This document shows, one piece after another, positions 34,801 through 47,759 of a DNA stretch of 64,000 nucleotides. The notes beneath the pieces were generated by a model. It was not told the origin of the DNA, did no database searches, and worked only from the letters and a program-made list of their open reading frames with translations. The position numbers were made by a program, and so were the translations under genes. Source of the DNA: Anastatus disparis (Eukaryota > Arthropoda > Insecta > Hymenoptera > Eupelmidae); the NCBI GenBank assembly GCA_017163975.1, contig JAFFSR010000136.1:7003501-7067500 (forward strand), given 5' to 3'. Position 1 is the stretch's first letter. Every line of letters begins with the position of its first letter.

Positions 34801-37659
34801 ATTAAATAATCTAATAAAAGTATAAAAGATAGCTTCTAATAAAACAATGTTAAATATTAAAATTTATACTATATTTTATATCATGGAAAAACCAAAAAAT
34901 TATAAACGAATGTATATTAAAAAATAAAATGAATGAACTTAAAAGACAAAAAATAGAAACCAATATTTATATGTAGCTAACTTTTATAGTATACTCACGG
35001 GAACGAATTGGATTTTTTTTATATCATTTCGTCTTCCGATCTAACTGCGCTTTATTTAACTACCATCTCTCGAAAATATTTGTACATTAAAACGACGGGA
35101 TACAATCATCCTCTCTCGCGTTCGAATTATTCGTTATTTTTTTATTTTAATTATGCAGCTATGGTACAATGGTATCGTAACCGCAATGTCTCATCACCCG
35201 TTATTTTTTTTTTCTTTTTGCATTTTTTTTTCGTACAATTCATTTATTTCTTTCTTTATTGAAAAAATTCATTTTATTTTTTTCTTTTAACTTTTATTCT
35301 TCACTCATTATTCTGATGTATATAAATTCGTTAATTAATTTTTTTTTCCATTTTATTGATTGCGCCATTATTTTCATTTAAATTCATAATAAAATTTAAC
35401 TGGTCACCAAAGTATTCAGTGAGAAAGTAGGTAATCATGATGAGGATAATATAGATATATATAACATAGAATGACGTGGACGAATTTTTACTTTAGCTTG
35501 ACGCGATCATCATGTGCCTTATCGCTAGTAGGAGCGCTATTATTTTCAGTTTTATTAAAATATTATGCACATAAGGAAAAAACGTAATTATGAACAGTTC
35601 GAGCTCTGTTGAGGAAAGCTTAAGTATTTTTTCAATCTTTATTAACTGATTTACTCAAAAGAGCACGAGCTTTTTCGTTTTTTAGTTTGTGGCCTTATGA
35701 AAATTAAGTCACATTTTACTATATATTTCTTTGCTATTGAAGGTAAATTTAAATAGAATTTGGCGCTCCTAGATACGATAAATTCGCATTTTATGATAAA
35801 ATAAAAATTCGTCGGTCGTTGCGTACGTCTTCGCGCGCGCGGACACTTAAATGTTTAAACAAAACAAAAAAATGTTCGTATACGAAGAAAAATAAAATAT
35901 TAAAAGACTTTGAATTCGTTCTTCTTTATTTCCAAAAAAAATGATCGCGCGCGCCTTTTTTTTATAATATTGATTACTTGTCGCACATTCTTTTTTTTCT
36001 AAAATAAAGCGTACGCTTTGATACCGCTTTAATACACGTGAGTGTATGTGTTCATAAGTTTACAATTGGAAAAAAAATTACGCTCAATATAGGGAGAGTA
36101 CGTGGGATCTTTGAACTTCGTCACGTATCTATTTTTAGTATCTGTATTTCTTTTTTTATCATACTCCATTCATTAATCATTGTTTTCTTCGTGAATTTTC
36201 ATTTTTAATACACAATTTCATACGTTTATAACATTGCTGTTCATTAGTTTTTTACTTTTATACATGCAGTTCGTTAGAAAATATACAATAGAACATTCCA
36301 ATCATCTCTCTCGTTTACTGATGGATAGGTATTACAATCACAAGCAACAAGTAAATATATTCATGTCAAAAAAACATCATTATTTTTTTTCCAAGTCTTA
36401 GATAATAAAAAAAGAAAAACAAAGGTATACAAGTTCACCAATGTAGTATATCTGATCATGTTCGCGCGCTTACCTCATCATTAAAATACAGTTCTTCATA
36501 CTTTTTTCTATAAATTGCAGAATTGTTATATATATATACTTTTTTTCTTTTATAGTTTGCTATTCAATGTTCGTTTTGTTTTGCAAAGTTCGCCGACGCA
36601 TCATACAATCCTCTTTCCCGATTCTGGAAACATAATATGCCCAAGTTTTCTAAAAGTGTGTACAACAACCTCTCTTCGCAAATTACGTTTACGTTTTACA
36701 ATTATTAGCATTAATAATAAAATTGTTCCTTATTCCATAACTTTATACATGCTATGTATAATTATTATGCAATGTTAAAGTCATACAATTACTCATCCAC
36801 ACTACCCAGCGCGATAGTTTCGCATTTAATAAAACATTCAAATTGCGTGGCTACAACAAACAGGCGTAGCACAACTTTTATGAGAAAGTACCAGTGTTCG
36901 TTATACAATTGCTTAATTTTTTTCTTGTAGTTGCTGCATCCTAATTACATACTATTTAATTTAATATAGCTTATTTCCATAAATCAGATGTTTTTTTTGA
37001 CGCTACGCACCACTCGATTGCCTGTTTGTTGACATTCCAATCTACAATTTTATCAAATTTATTTGTTGTTTGCGCGTGTCAGTTTTCTCGTGTATATTTT
37101 CATTTTATTGTTTAATTACACATACCTTTTGCCGATAAAATCGACGATTCACAATAAACGGAAAGAGAAGACAAGAACGATATTTTGAGAAAAAAAATAA
37201 GAAAAACTCAGTCACGCGCGCACTAGGTGAGAGACATTCGTTGAACTACAAACGCAAAATTGATTTTCAAATGTAAAAAAAAAATCATCACCCACAAATG
37301 TCCATTTTACACTATTTAAATACAATAGAGCTTTTTTCCTTATATCTTAAATAAGTTTTCATTATAAAACTGTCTCGCGAAGAAAAGCCAGATGACGGCA
37401 AATACCAGATTTATATTTTCAGGTTGCTTTCGACGAGTTGTTGACTTGGATAAAAAGAAAACAGATAGATCCGCCATTGACGGAGGTTTAGGAAAAAAAT
37501 GCAAGAGACAATAAAAAAAAATTAAAGTTTCGGTGAGGTGAATTCACAGACGTGTGTGATGTGTATAAAGGATAAAGACATACAGATGACGAGGATAAAT
37601 ATGCATTGTAGTTTGCTTTTTAACATTTTTTTTCTTTATTTTCTTATATTTTTTTATAA

Positions 37660-37683
37660 CTTTGCTGCTGCTGTTGCTGCTCT
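37660..37683. repeat. GCTGCT-type trinucleotide run
   Basis: A short imperfect run of GCTGCTGCTGTTGCTGCT, on the minus strand (AGC)n, in the presumed 3' UTR of the acidic gene. It is not in a coding frame that I can support. Confidence 0.5.
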
Positions 37684-38438
37684 TGTCGATTGTAAAAAAT
37701 AAAGACCACATCTGTGAACTTAGATTATTCGTTCAAGAGGCGAAAAAAAAAATTATAAAGTAAAATTTACAAAAAAATTTCGTGTCAATATCGACCTGAA
37801 GGGTCTATTTTTCACATTACATTTTTCGTGCCTTACAAAGGAAAGGGCGTTATATCTAGCTTTTTCTTTAATCCGTCAAACGACCTAGCAAGTATTTGGT
37901 GAAAGGCTAGGGAGGCCAGAATTGCGAGGGCGCCGAGACCGACGATTAAAAAAAAAATAGGATACAGGAAATATACCAAAGAATTAACAATAAGATTTAT
38001 AAAAAATTTCGAATGACAAAAACAATTCGCTGCTAATTCATTTCTGGTAATGTAATGAAGGAAAGATGAAGATGGATTGGTAAATGTTGGTGAAGGTAAT
38101 GTGTGTTTCAATGTGTCGGCCCAACGCAACTCCGGCAAGGTATTTCAACGACGTCGCTGTTGTTTTTTTTATGCTGTTGATGTTTTTAGGTTGATGTTCT
38201 GTTGCAGAGATCGGGAGGATTGATCCGACAGGTGTTCGTCAACAATGCTAATGTGCTTTTTTTAATTATTTTTTTTTAAAAAAACTCAAACCACTCAATA
38301 TGAGAGTAAGTGTTTTGCTCGAGAGAATTGCCAACGAACAACGACAACTACGACAACGACGAGGACGACGAAGTTACGGGTACACTGTCGGGCTCCTCCG
38401 CCTCCCTTCTTACTTACAAGCGGCTTTCCGCTCCTTCA

Positions 38439-41400
38439 TTATGCGTCGTCCTCATCGTCATCTACCTCTCCTTCTGCCTCAGCTTCTTCATCACCTTCCT
38501 CATCATCTGAAATAGAAATTTTAGTTATTAGAAATGTATAAATATTAAATTATTTTTTTCTGTTCTATTTTTTTAATTTAAAGAAAAAATCAAACGTTTC
38601 TATACTTAATACTGAAGAAAATAATACTTTTATTTTTGAACAATCTAACAGATTGAAATTTTAGTATTTTCAAGCGTTTTCTTAACTATTATTTGATAAA
38701 TAACTTTAAACAAGTGAATACTAACCATCGCCCTCGTCTAAATCCTCTTCTGGAATATCTTCCTCATCTTCATCTTCCTCTCCATCAACATCTTCTACTT
38801 CTTCCTCGTCTCCCGTGACTTCATCATCAACATCGTCTTCCTCAACATCACCATCACCATTCTCCTCCTTCTTTTGTTTCTTGCGGTCATTGTTCTTTTC
38901 CTGAAATTAAAATAATTCATTAATAATCAATCAATAAACATCATTACTTGTTTTCAAAATTAAAAATTTAAGAGAGAATTAAAATTTTTTTCAATACAAT
39001 TAGTTTAAACAGAAATAGTTATTTATAAGTGTTTACTACTGTAAAACCAATAGGAATTTTTCTATTAATTTTTTCAACGTATAAAATACATAAGATTTCG
39101 AAAACATCATCAAAATTTAACGAATTGAAGCGACGAAAGTAAAAAAAACCGGCGTATACAAGAAGCCGGCTTTTCTCATTCGATAGTACACACGTACTCA
39201 TAAATGTACAAATGCCAGTGCAATAGGAGAATGGAAATAAAACGCTTTTTCACTCGAAGCAAAGGAGACACGTATAAAAGCTAAGCGCAAGCGCGTATAC
39301 CTTCAAGAGGTACTTCATCGAGAATGGAAAGAGACGCATACATATAGAACTTATAATAAGAAATTTCCACTATTACTAAAGGGAATAGTGCATAAAGAGG
39401 GCGTAAAACTTTAATGTTTTATAAACATTATTTGTTGTGGCTAACTTATATCCAGAATATTAATACATGTATGACAATTTATTAATTAGATTATAATCTA
39501 TAGAAGCTAATTAATTATTGTACAAATCAATTTACAAAACAGAAATTAATTTTTGTCGAAATGTAGATTAATTGAAAGATCAATTAAATATAAGAAAAGT
39601 TATGTATATTATCAAAATAAAAATCAAAGGTATAATTTATGATTTGAGTTAAAAAGAAAAATTTTAGTTAATAAATTTATAATTATGTGTTTAAACTACA
39701 TTTGTTTTTATTTTTATTAATTGTCATATATAATATTATAAATCATCAACATTTACTCTAAATTAAATTGAAAATAAAAAGCTTTCGTGATAGAAAAAAA
39801 ATGAGGCGAGAAAGAAGACCGTCAATAGTTCAAAAGCATACTTTTTACTCGACAGTTGAATAGCATGTAAACAATTCGTTACTTAATAATCAAAGTGTAG
39901 GTAAAGTTTATGAATGAAATTTTATAGTAAAATAGGCAAGCATTGCATAATTTATAAGTCACCTTTTCAGATGCTTTTATTTATGCATCATTTAAATTTC
40001 ATTGAATTTATATTTTAAAAGACAAACCTTTAGATAGTTCACGAGAAGAATTTTCAAATTTTGTGTCAATGTCAGTAGGGAAATTAGGAATAAAATTTTC
40101 ATAAATTACAATTTTGAATATTTCCAAATATTTTCTATTACTAATCTAAGGATGAATATCTAAAGTTTACAACAATATTGATCTACAGAAGATAGAAGAA
40201 TATTTAACTTGTTGCTTTGTATATATGAAATACTTTTTTATATCCTAACACCAGTGAAAATTATTTTGGAGCAAGCATTGTTGTATAAAAAATCCAACGT
40301 CACAAAAATAGACTCAGAAATAAACGATTTTGGAGAACATATTATCCAAAGCGTATTGAAGATTAAAAAAAGTTTCTCGAACACAAAAATACAAGTTACA
40401 ATCATTATAGCACACGTTTGTTTTCGCGCTCATACAACCAAGGAAAACGACAGTGGCGTCGCCGCTTGACGACGCGCCTTTACTCTATATTGTGTGTATA
40501 ACATAGTTGTAATATCATCTTTCGTCTCTTCATCATCTCACTTCTCTTTCTATCTTTTTTTTCATAAGAAATACTATCAGAAAACAGTATACGAGAGCCA
40601 TTGCCAATAACAAGGTTCACGCAAGATAACCCAAAGTTCTCTTTCTCTCTCTTACTTTGATTTTTTTGCTTATTTCGACGGTTTAGTAAGATTTCGTTAT
40701 CAGCGGTCTGGAATTTATTTGATTACAATATCTGAAATTTGATTTTTTAAATTGTTTTGGATTCGATCAATTTTGAAAATAGTTCTCACATGATTAGAAT
40801 GAGGAATTATTATCTTTAACAAATAAGTATATTTACAAGTTAGAATCGCGTTTTTATTTATTTCTTATTATTCCAGTAGGTATTGGATCGATTTAGAATT
40901 CATGTCCATAAAGTAAGCCAAAAGAAAAGAAAAAAAAAACGTGGGCGGGAGCAATGAAGTATATTAACGCGTAACGTATACGTATAGTACGTAAATAAAT
41001 AATGAACGGGGTAAAACGTGAAAAAAACAAGAGAGAAAGAAAAATAAATGAAAAAAAAACCTCATAGGAAAATAAAGAAAAGGGGAGAGGGAAAAGAGAA
41101 GTAATTAGACGACAATGTCTGCCTTTGCAATTCAGGCCAGGAGAACATCGATCCGTATCTACTTTGAGATCGACTTGAATAGAGAGGCTTTTTTCTTAGG
41201 ATGCTTCTACATGTAATAATCAATTTGTTACCGAAAAAAGGAAGTTGATGATTCTTATGTTGACTAGTGTTGTTACAGTTGAGGAATGGTGACTATATAC
41301 AAAACAATCAAGGTCGATGAATCAAATATAAAGAAAAAGTCAAATGAAGGAATGGAATTTACTTTCAGCCAATCGTGCAACGCGTTACTTTAAATAAAAA

Positions 41401-44400
41401 ATCATAACTTGACAAAAGCGTATTTGCCATTGGTTGAATTTAAGCTTTGTTCCACGTTCCGTTCTTTCATTTAGACAACCTTGATTCTATTATGTATAGT
41501 ACCGTACGCATACAATTACAAATTTTTTTTCTCATTTTCTAGTTAAAATGCGCCGCGATTGTTATAAATAAACAAAAAATTCGATTCGTTGATTTCAATC
41601 AACTGAGCTTTCCGATTGGTTGATCAAATAACAACACAAGTCAAAGGCAAGTTCAATAAGAATAAGGGAACGGAATGACACTTATTTTTTCTTGCAGAAA
41701 CCGCTTTACTTATAATTCTTGTGCTTATTTCCCGCTTGCGCTCTCTTTTACCTATATATCTCCGTCTCTGTCCGCGACGTAGCGCTAGCTGTTGTGTGCG
41801 CGCGTGTGTCCGTGAAGTAGCGCGCGCGCCGGGCGGCTTCTGGCTGTTCACATAGAAAAACATGGCCGTTTCCACAAATATCACGTAACCGGCCGTACGT
41901 TTTTAGTAATGATGTATTTAAAAAATCTTTTATCTATTTTTTATTTTTATTTTTTAATATTGGTTACAGTTTAAAATCTATATTCAATATGAGAGGCCTT
42001 AAACTTATGCGTCCTCTTTTTTTTATTTCCTGTAGGAGAGGCGACAAGATAACGTTGCTTTCTATGCTATACTTTATTATGTATCCTTCCATTCTCTATT
42101 ACGTCAATCTTTGATAATCAATGCATAGATCTTGTTTTTATTTTCTTAAACCCGAGATTTGAGATAAAGGTGCGTATACTATGTGTACGTATTTTTAAAA
42201 AAATTGAAAAAGAAAATATTAAAAGAAAAATACAGTACGTTGTTTTTTAAATAATGTTTCGTGTTGCATTATATTGTGTATCATTCAAAGGCATAATTAT
42301 ACTAGTAAACGATAATAATATATGAGACCTATTCGTAATCAATGGCCGTACATAATATTCTAAAGTTGCAAATAATCAAATGTTTGTTAGATAAATAAAT
42401 GATCAAAGCTTTCGTTAGATTAAAATTTGTGTTTATTTGAATTTGATGTTTGGTAGAGAAGTAGAGATTTAAAATTGAATAAAAAATGGAATTTCGAAAG
42501 AAGAGGCAATAATTTTAGCATGAGGTTAAAAGAATAATCAAGGAGAAAAAGAAGAGAAATCAAGAAGAACGCTCCTGTATATTGATTGCGAGAAAAGAGA
42601 GAGATAGAAAGAGAAAGAGGACAGTTCTAAACGAAAGTTGACAACACGAAGTAGCATATAGAAGCAGCAGCAGCAGAGCGGCGAAGCTGCTGCTCCGGCG
42701 TTGCGTCCACGTGACGCGCGTGCCAAAGCCGAGAAAGAGAACGCTTGTGTTTCGGAGCAATCGGAGCAAAAGTAAAGCTGTGTGCGAAGGAGAGAAAGAA
42801 AGAGAAAGACGCGCGCATGAGAATCGACCGGCAGATTTCGGAGGGAAAAGCTTTAGCTACTACTATACTATATACCGGCACGACGCCGGCTTTACTTTTT
42901 CTCTTTCTCCCTCTTTTAGCAGTTTTAATATTGCGAAGGGGGCTCATCTCATCATCATCATCCCCCTATAAATACGCCTCTTCTATAAGTTCCAACAGAA
43001 AAAAGATATACATATACGTAACTCATAGATATATGTATTGTACAAGGCGAAATGAATAAAGTAGTGGGGAACAGAAAGAAAAGCGTAGAGTGGAAAAATT
43101 GCACGATGTTTTCTCGAAGGTTCGTATATATACACAACATTACTCTTCTTTATGTGTGTATATGTATATTCTTTTTTACCTTTCGCGGGGTTTAGAGGAA
43201 AGGGAACGAATATTATACGGCGAGGGAAAAAAAGGAAAAAGAAGAGACTCATGGCGTCTGTATATATATTAAGAGGCAACAGCAGCAGCAGCAGCAGCGG
43301 CGTCGGCGGTTATATGGTTATATATACACATTTTGTGTTTCGTAAACAATTATTATACGTAAAAGGAAGTCTTGAAAAAAGAGCATGCTATTCATATCTT
43401 ATTTCATGCTCTTTCTCTCTTTTTCATTCTCAACTTTGCAAAAACAATACTAACATATATATACGGTGCTTTCAATTTATTACTTTTATGATTTTTTAAA
43501 CTGACTTGGCTTTTGAAAATTATCGATCAATTTACTCAGAAAAAGAGAGATAGAGAAAGATAAAACTATGTCAGCAGAAGATGAGATAAAAAAAACAAGA
43601 TAAAAAGGCGGCGAGTTACGTTTTTTTAGAAGATACGTAAATTGCGACAAGAATGAAAGAGAAAGAGAGAGACGGATAAAAAATGCTCAACGAAAGAAGT
43701 ATTATACACATGAAGCGCGCGCGGACGCGGCGTTACTCGTTCTATCTTTTTCTTTCACGCGCTACTATAGTACTACTACTACCACAACTATACGTATATA
43801 AAGTCGGCCATAATGGAGCAAAGAGTTATATGGCCTCGGTAGTCTTATGTACATATACATGTAAACTCAAAAGAACACGGCGTAGTATGCGAAAATATGT
43901 ATACTTGAGTTGAAAAAGCTTAATGTTGTAATTAATGTACACAAGCCCTCCTTTTTCTTTTTAAAAAAAGCTACATTCGGCTTTTCATGAAGGACACTTT
44001 ATCTATCTCTGTCTTACTAGTGACAAGTAATGGGGAAAAATGGCGGCGTCCCTTGGACTCAACCAACGCGCGCGCGCTTTAACGCCATTTTTAAGTAAGA
44101 ATGACATGAAAAATCAATTGTTAGCTATATTTAGCGTCAACATATAAACAAAACTTACAAAAATAACAAGCTAGTAAATAGTTAAATTATGAATTCACTC
44201 CGTAAAACGAATTGGAGCAACAACGTTCGACGAATCGAAGAGGACCGGAGAGCACATGGCGGCAAAGCGGCATGACGCGTTCAACGCATTTTTTAATTTT
44301 TTCATAGATCTAATTACTAAATAAATGAGAATTTATAATTGAAATATTAAAAAATAAATATTTTAGCAATACAGCATTTAAGAAAACTCAATAATCTGAT

Positions 44401-45316
44401 AATAATTAAAGAATGAAATTTTAATTACAAATTGGAGTCAAATAAGCATGGCGTCCTAATGATATATCCATGCTTCTATGCTATAAGCCAAAGTGGAGAG
44501 CGAGAGCTCTGATTTCGAAGTTTCCGCGCTCGCGCTCGACTCCCTCGGTATTGCTGCTTATAACTATAGACTTAGCGGCCTCATGGCGCTCTCGGCGCGC
44601 CATTTTTTCCATTCGACCGAACCACCGTCTTATTTTTTTCATTTATTATCTAATTCGTCAAACAACACTTAAAATTTTATAGAATATTATAATGATATAA
44701 TTAAACTAAATAAATTTAAGAATGACAATAAAAAACAAGTGAAATTATGAATATTGTTAGACGGTGAAGATTAACTACGAATGAACGGTATTGGAAAATG
44801 GAGTCTTTAAGCGCCGCGATTCCGCGCGCGGTGAGTGCAAGCAGCATGTTTGTATTAAAGATGCCGGCCGGCACATAATACTAAGTTTTTTAATGTTAAA
44901 TTAAGTTTTTAATGCATACGATTGTTCAACATACTTTAGTACAAACGGTATATAAATTTTATTTAATGACAAATAAGTTAATACGTAACGAACGTGTAAT
45001 AAAGCGTCGCCGCCGCGTGCGCGCTCCCTCTTTTCTCTCTCGCGCGGCCATGCACACAACACGCTCGAATGAGTATTTCTCGTATTAATCGTGTATATAG
45101 ACTAATCGTATTGAAAAAATTTTGAGTTTTTTAAATCTTCAAATGAATGAAAGTTAAGAAAAAAAATCGTAAAATATAAATATTAACAATTGTACTCACC
45201 TCTGCCGCCCTCTTGATACCCTTGATCTCGCACTTGGCGTCTACTTCTGCATTAGGCTTGTCGTTTTCCGTCACCTTCTCGACTGCGACATCACCGCTGT
45301 TTTCCTTGGTACTCAT
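38439..45316 (-). CDS. prothymosin-alpha-like acidic protein
   Basis: Three coding exons on the minus strand: 45316-45200, 38900-38726 and 38506-38439, with consensus splice sites and matching phase, giving 119 residues and a TAA. The N-terminal exon reads MSTKENSGDVAVEKVTENDK and ends IKRAAE. The second starts with a basic patch (NNDRKKQKKEE) and passes into long runs of Glu/Asp; the last ends EVDDDEDDA. Size, extreme acidity and a KKQK-type basic signal fit prothymosin alpha/parathymosin, disordered nuclear proteins that bind linker histone and chromatin factors. Acidic runs align easily with many proteins, so the family name is tentative, while the gene structure is well supported. Intron 1 is about 6.3 kb and could hide further exons. 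Confidence 0.68.
43280..43298. repeat. CAG microsatellite
   Basis: Six uninterrupted CAG units followed by CGGCG repeats, in the large intron of the minus-strand acidic gene. A related interrupted run is at about 42663-42677. Confidence 0.7.
44036..45065. promoter_or_regulatory. CpG-rich islets with ATGGCG/GCCAT motifs
   Basis: GC-rich patches of 50-130 bp recur in AT-rich DNA at about 44036-44090, 44220-44290, 44448-44610, 44790-44875 and 45003-45065. Several carry ATGGCGGC (44040, 44256) or ATGGCG (44448, 44583) and GCCAT (44084, 44599), the core bound by Pho/YY1-type factors, beside GCGCGC runs. They lie just downstream of exon 1 of the acidic gene, where a promoter-proximal regulatory region is expected. 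The function is inferred. Confidence 0.4.
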
Positions 45317-46564
45317 GTTTATGTGTGTGTTTTTGTACGAGTTACGTACTAAAGAAAATTCTAAGTTTCCTAGGGTTTATCGCCTAGAAAATCCTACTAT
45401 AACGAATTGATGAAAGAACGTAAATCGAACGTTCTTTCTCGTTTAAAAATAATAATAATTAATATTATAATACAAGGCTTGACTCGGCGTTGTTATAATA
45501 TAACCGACGCACGATTTTTATATACTATGTAATGTTTATTCAATGATAAAAAGATCTCTTCCTAATAACTGACTTGAATGGTTTCGCGGCGTTATTAATC
45601 CGTGCGTGTCTCTCACGAGAGTCGGCCGTCCGTCAACTGGCTGGCTGCTGCTGCTTTGCTGCTTCACAGAGTCTATGTATTATTCTCTTCTACCACCACT
45701 TTTACAAAACCGCCTTGCGTCTATGTGCTGGCTATGTATGTGTATGTGTGTATCTATAAGCTTTATAGTATAGGAGAGTACTATATGTTGAATACAAGTA
45801 GAAAGAGAAAAGAGATCCGTGTGCGGCGTCGGTTTCCGGCGAAATGCCCGACGGAGCAAAGAGCGTCGTTCCTTCCAGTCTTTCCTTCAACTTGTCTGAC
45901 AAAGATCGATGTATACGTCGATCTTAATGTTAGACAAGGATAGACTGAGAACTAAAGAAGCCGAAGGGGCGGTAAAACAGTGAACATAAGGGGGAGAAGG
46001 TTCAAGAGAGGAGAAAAAGAGAGCGCGTATAATACCGACGTAGTTTTGCCGTTTGGGGGCTGGAAGTAGAGAGGGGGTGGCCTAATGTATATATATACAT
46101 ATTATGTGTTATATACCAGGGTTACATTTTGTGACGAGGGGAAGAAAAGGGAAAAGAGGGGAAAAGAACGTGCAGGGCTATGTGGCCACTATAACGTTAT
46201 TGTGTCGCTTCTCCACTTTATCTAACTATATATAGGTTTCTACTGTATGCTATAGATATTTACTGTACATTTTAGCGGGATTTCCTTGCCTTGCATGCCG
46301 TACAATGTAAATCACAAGATTATTTTATTTATTTTTAAGAAAAATTATTTTTTCTTATTTTTACGAACAAAAATTTGTTAATTTATTCATATGTTAAATT
46401 TTTAAGTTTTTATCATTGACTATGATCACTGAATTTTAATAAATTAATTTAAACATTAAGTTAAGTTATTCGGTATTCTAGTTTCTCCAATAATATTAAC
46501 AAATTTTTACTTTTAGCTATGCATAATTAATACAAATGTTTTGAATAAACTTCAACACATCGTT

Positions 46565-46600
46565 ACCACCCCGGCAACATATTTAAAGTTGCCGGGTGGT
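46565..46600. repeat. GC-rich hairpin with GTTGCCGG stem, copy 1
   Basis: ACCACCCCGGCAAC and GTTGCCGGGTGGT pair over 13 bp with one bulged base and a nine-base AT loop. A second hairpin with the same GTTGCCGG / CCGGCAAC pairing is about 500 bp away. Confidence 0.5.
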
Positions 46601-47097
46601 GTGCTTGACCTCGTACTTAATACGATCCCTCATCGACCTAAAAAAGCATAAGGAAAAAAACAAGTAATTTTTCAAAAAATTTTATTCTAAGTAAACGAAA
46701 AATATGTTTTTTTAATTCTTAATGCTCTCTCTCTGTCTGAACTGATTAATTCAATTCCAACATTTGACTGGTAAAAATATAATATACGCGCAAGATAAGT
46801 GGAGAAGTGGCATTGACGATAGACGAAGATCGTTGGCTTTTTAACCCATAAGAGTAAGAAAGAGAAAAAGCATCGTGAAACGAAGGAGAGGCAGCGAACT
46901 GGTCAGAAGCGGAGTGTATATGGCTCATCTATGTATTTTCGTTTATGATTGTGTTGGTAAAACCAAGAGAGCTTCAGAATCTGAAGTTGTGTGGGTGGTA
47001 AGTACGTGTGATATAAACCGAATACATGTAAACTAATGCAGCTGTATACGTGCAGGGAAGCACAATCTGGTGTGCGGCGACAGCGTAAGAGAACAAT

Positions 47098-47124
47098 GTT
47101 GCCGGCTGGTTTATATCCGGCAAC
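47098..47124. repeat. GC-rich hairpin with GTTGCCGG stem, copy 2
   Basis: GTTGCCGG and CCGGCAAC pair around the loop CTGGTTTATAT. It shares stem sequence with the hairpin at 46565-46600. Confidence 0.45.
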
Positions 47125-47671
47125 CGGTAGTGCGACCAGTGTATAGAACATTGGCGCGCGGTTTAAAATTTATTTGTTTAACATTAATCATTCTTTTATT
47201 AACCCAAGTTTTTATTTAATATTATTTTTAGCCAATGCATATGCTATGTTCTCAATAATATCTAAATTAATTTTTATTATCAAACATGAAATCATATAAA
47301 ATGATTCAAATTTTAAAATGCATCATTTCTGCCTAAAAGCTTTTTCAAAAACATTGTTCGCCAAAGTTGCGTAAAATTGTGAAATAATATTATACTACGG
47401 GAAAAATTTTTCTTGGTGCATTACTAATATTAGTTAACAAAATATCTCGCATAAAATATTTTACTTGACAAAACGTAGAAATGGTGTGTTAAAAATAACA
47501 GCGCAATATATAAAAGCTGAAGTACGCCGTATTAAATTTAAAATTAAGTGCACAGTACGTGTTAATACCCAACTTGATTAATCCCTAACGACAAAAAATA
47601 CCTATGATAATTAAAAAATGTATCTATAACGTATTTCATCTACTAAATGATAAAACTATATTTAATTGTAG

Positions 47672-47759
47672 GTATAGAAACCATTAATGGAAGTATACCT
47701 ACATCGAAGAAGCAAAGTAGCCGCAAAAATCCGTAGAAAAAGGATCCGGCAACGTCGCG
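47672..47759 (+). other. exon-like segment of unknown gene
   Basis: Bounded by an acceptor (TTTAATTGTAG) and a strong donor (GTAAGT). It holds an ATG at 47687 followed by 23 more open codons up to the donor that are very basic (KIRRKRIRQRR). No partner exon could be joined. It may be an exon of a non-coding RNA, or chance. Confidence 0.2.

Larger units (their letters stand above)
30512..38438. other. long AT-rich intergenic region, includes the ProT-alpha-like 3' end
   Basis: No supported gene. The first few hundred bases are the tandem-RHD 3' UTR (AATAAA at 30918-30923). An inverted-repeat element lies at 31461-31846. The right part, roughly 35.9-38.4 kb, is less AT-rich and probably holds a long 3' UTR of the minus-strand acidic gene. 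A possible isolated exon with donor occurs at 31261-31320 but nothing joins it. Confidence 0.6.
38901..45199 (-). other. 6.3-kb first intron of the acidic gene with CpG-rich islets
   Basis: No extra coding exon was found. The left part (38.9-40.4 kb) is ordinary AT-rich DNA. From about 40.4 kb on, GA/CT-rich tracts, GCGCGC runs and CAG repeats (43280-43298) become common, and the 44.0-45.1 kb part nearest exon 1 has regularly spaced CpG-rich islets. Short ORFs here sit in simple-sequence DNA and look like chance. Confidence 0.55.

Noticed and set aside
37833..38138. 101-codon minus-strand ORF with hydrophobic stretches
   Set aside because: It lies just 3' of the acidic-gene stop on the same strand, probably in its 3' UTR, and has no recognisable domain. 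The hydrophobic runs come from T-rich sequence.
42538..43499. Cluster of overlapping short ORFs on both strands
   Set aside because: They arise from GA/CT-rich and CAG simple sequence in the large intron. No splice structure or domain supports any of them.
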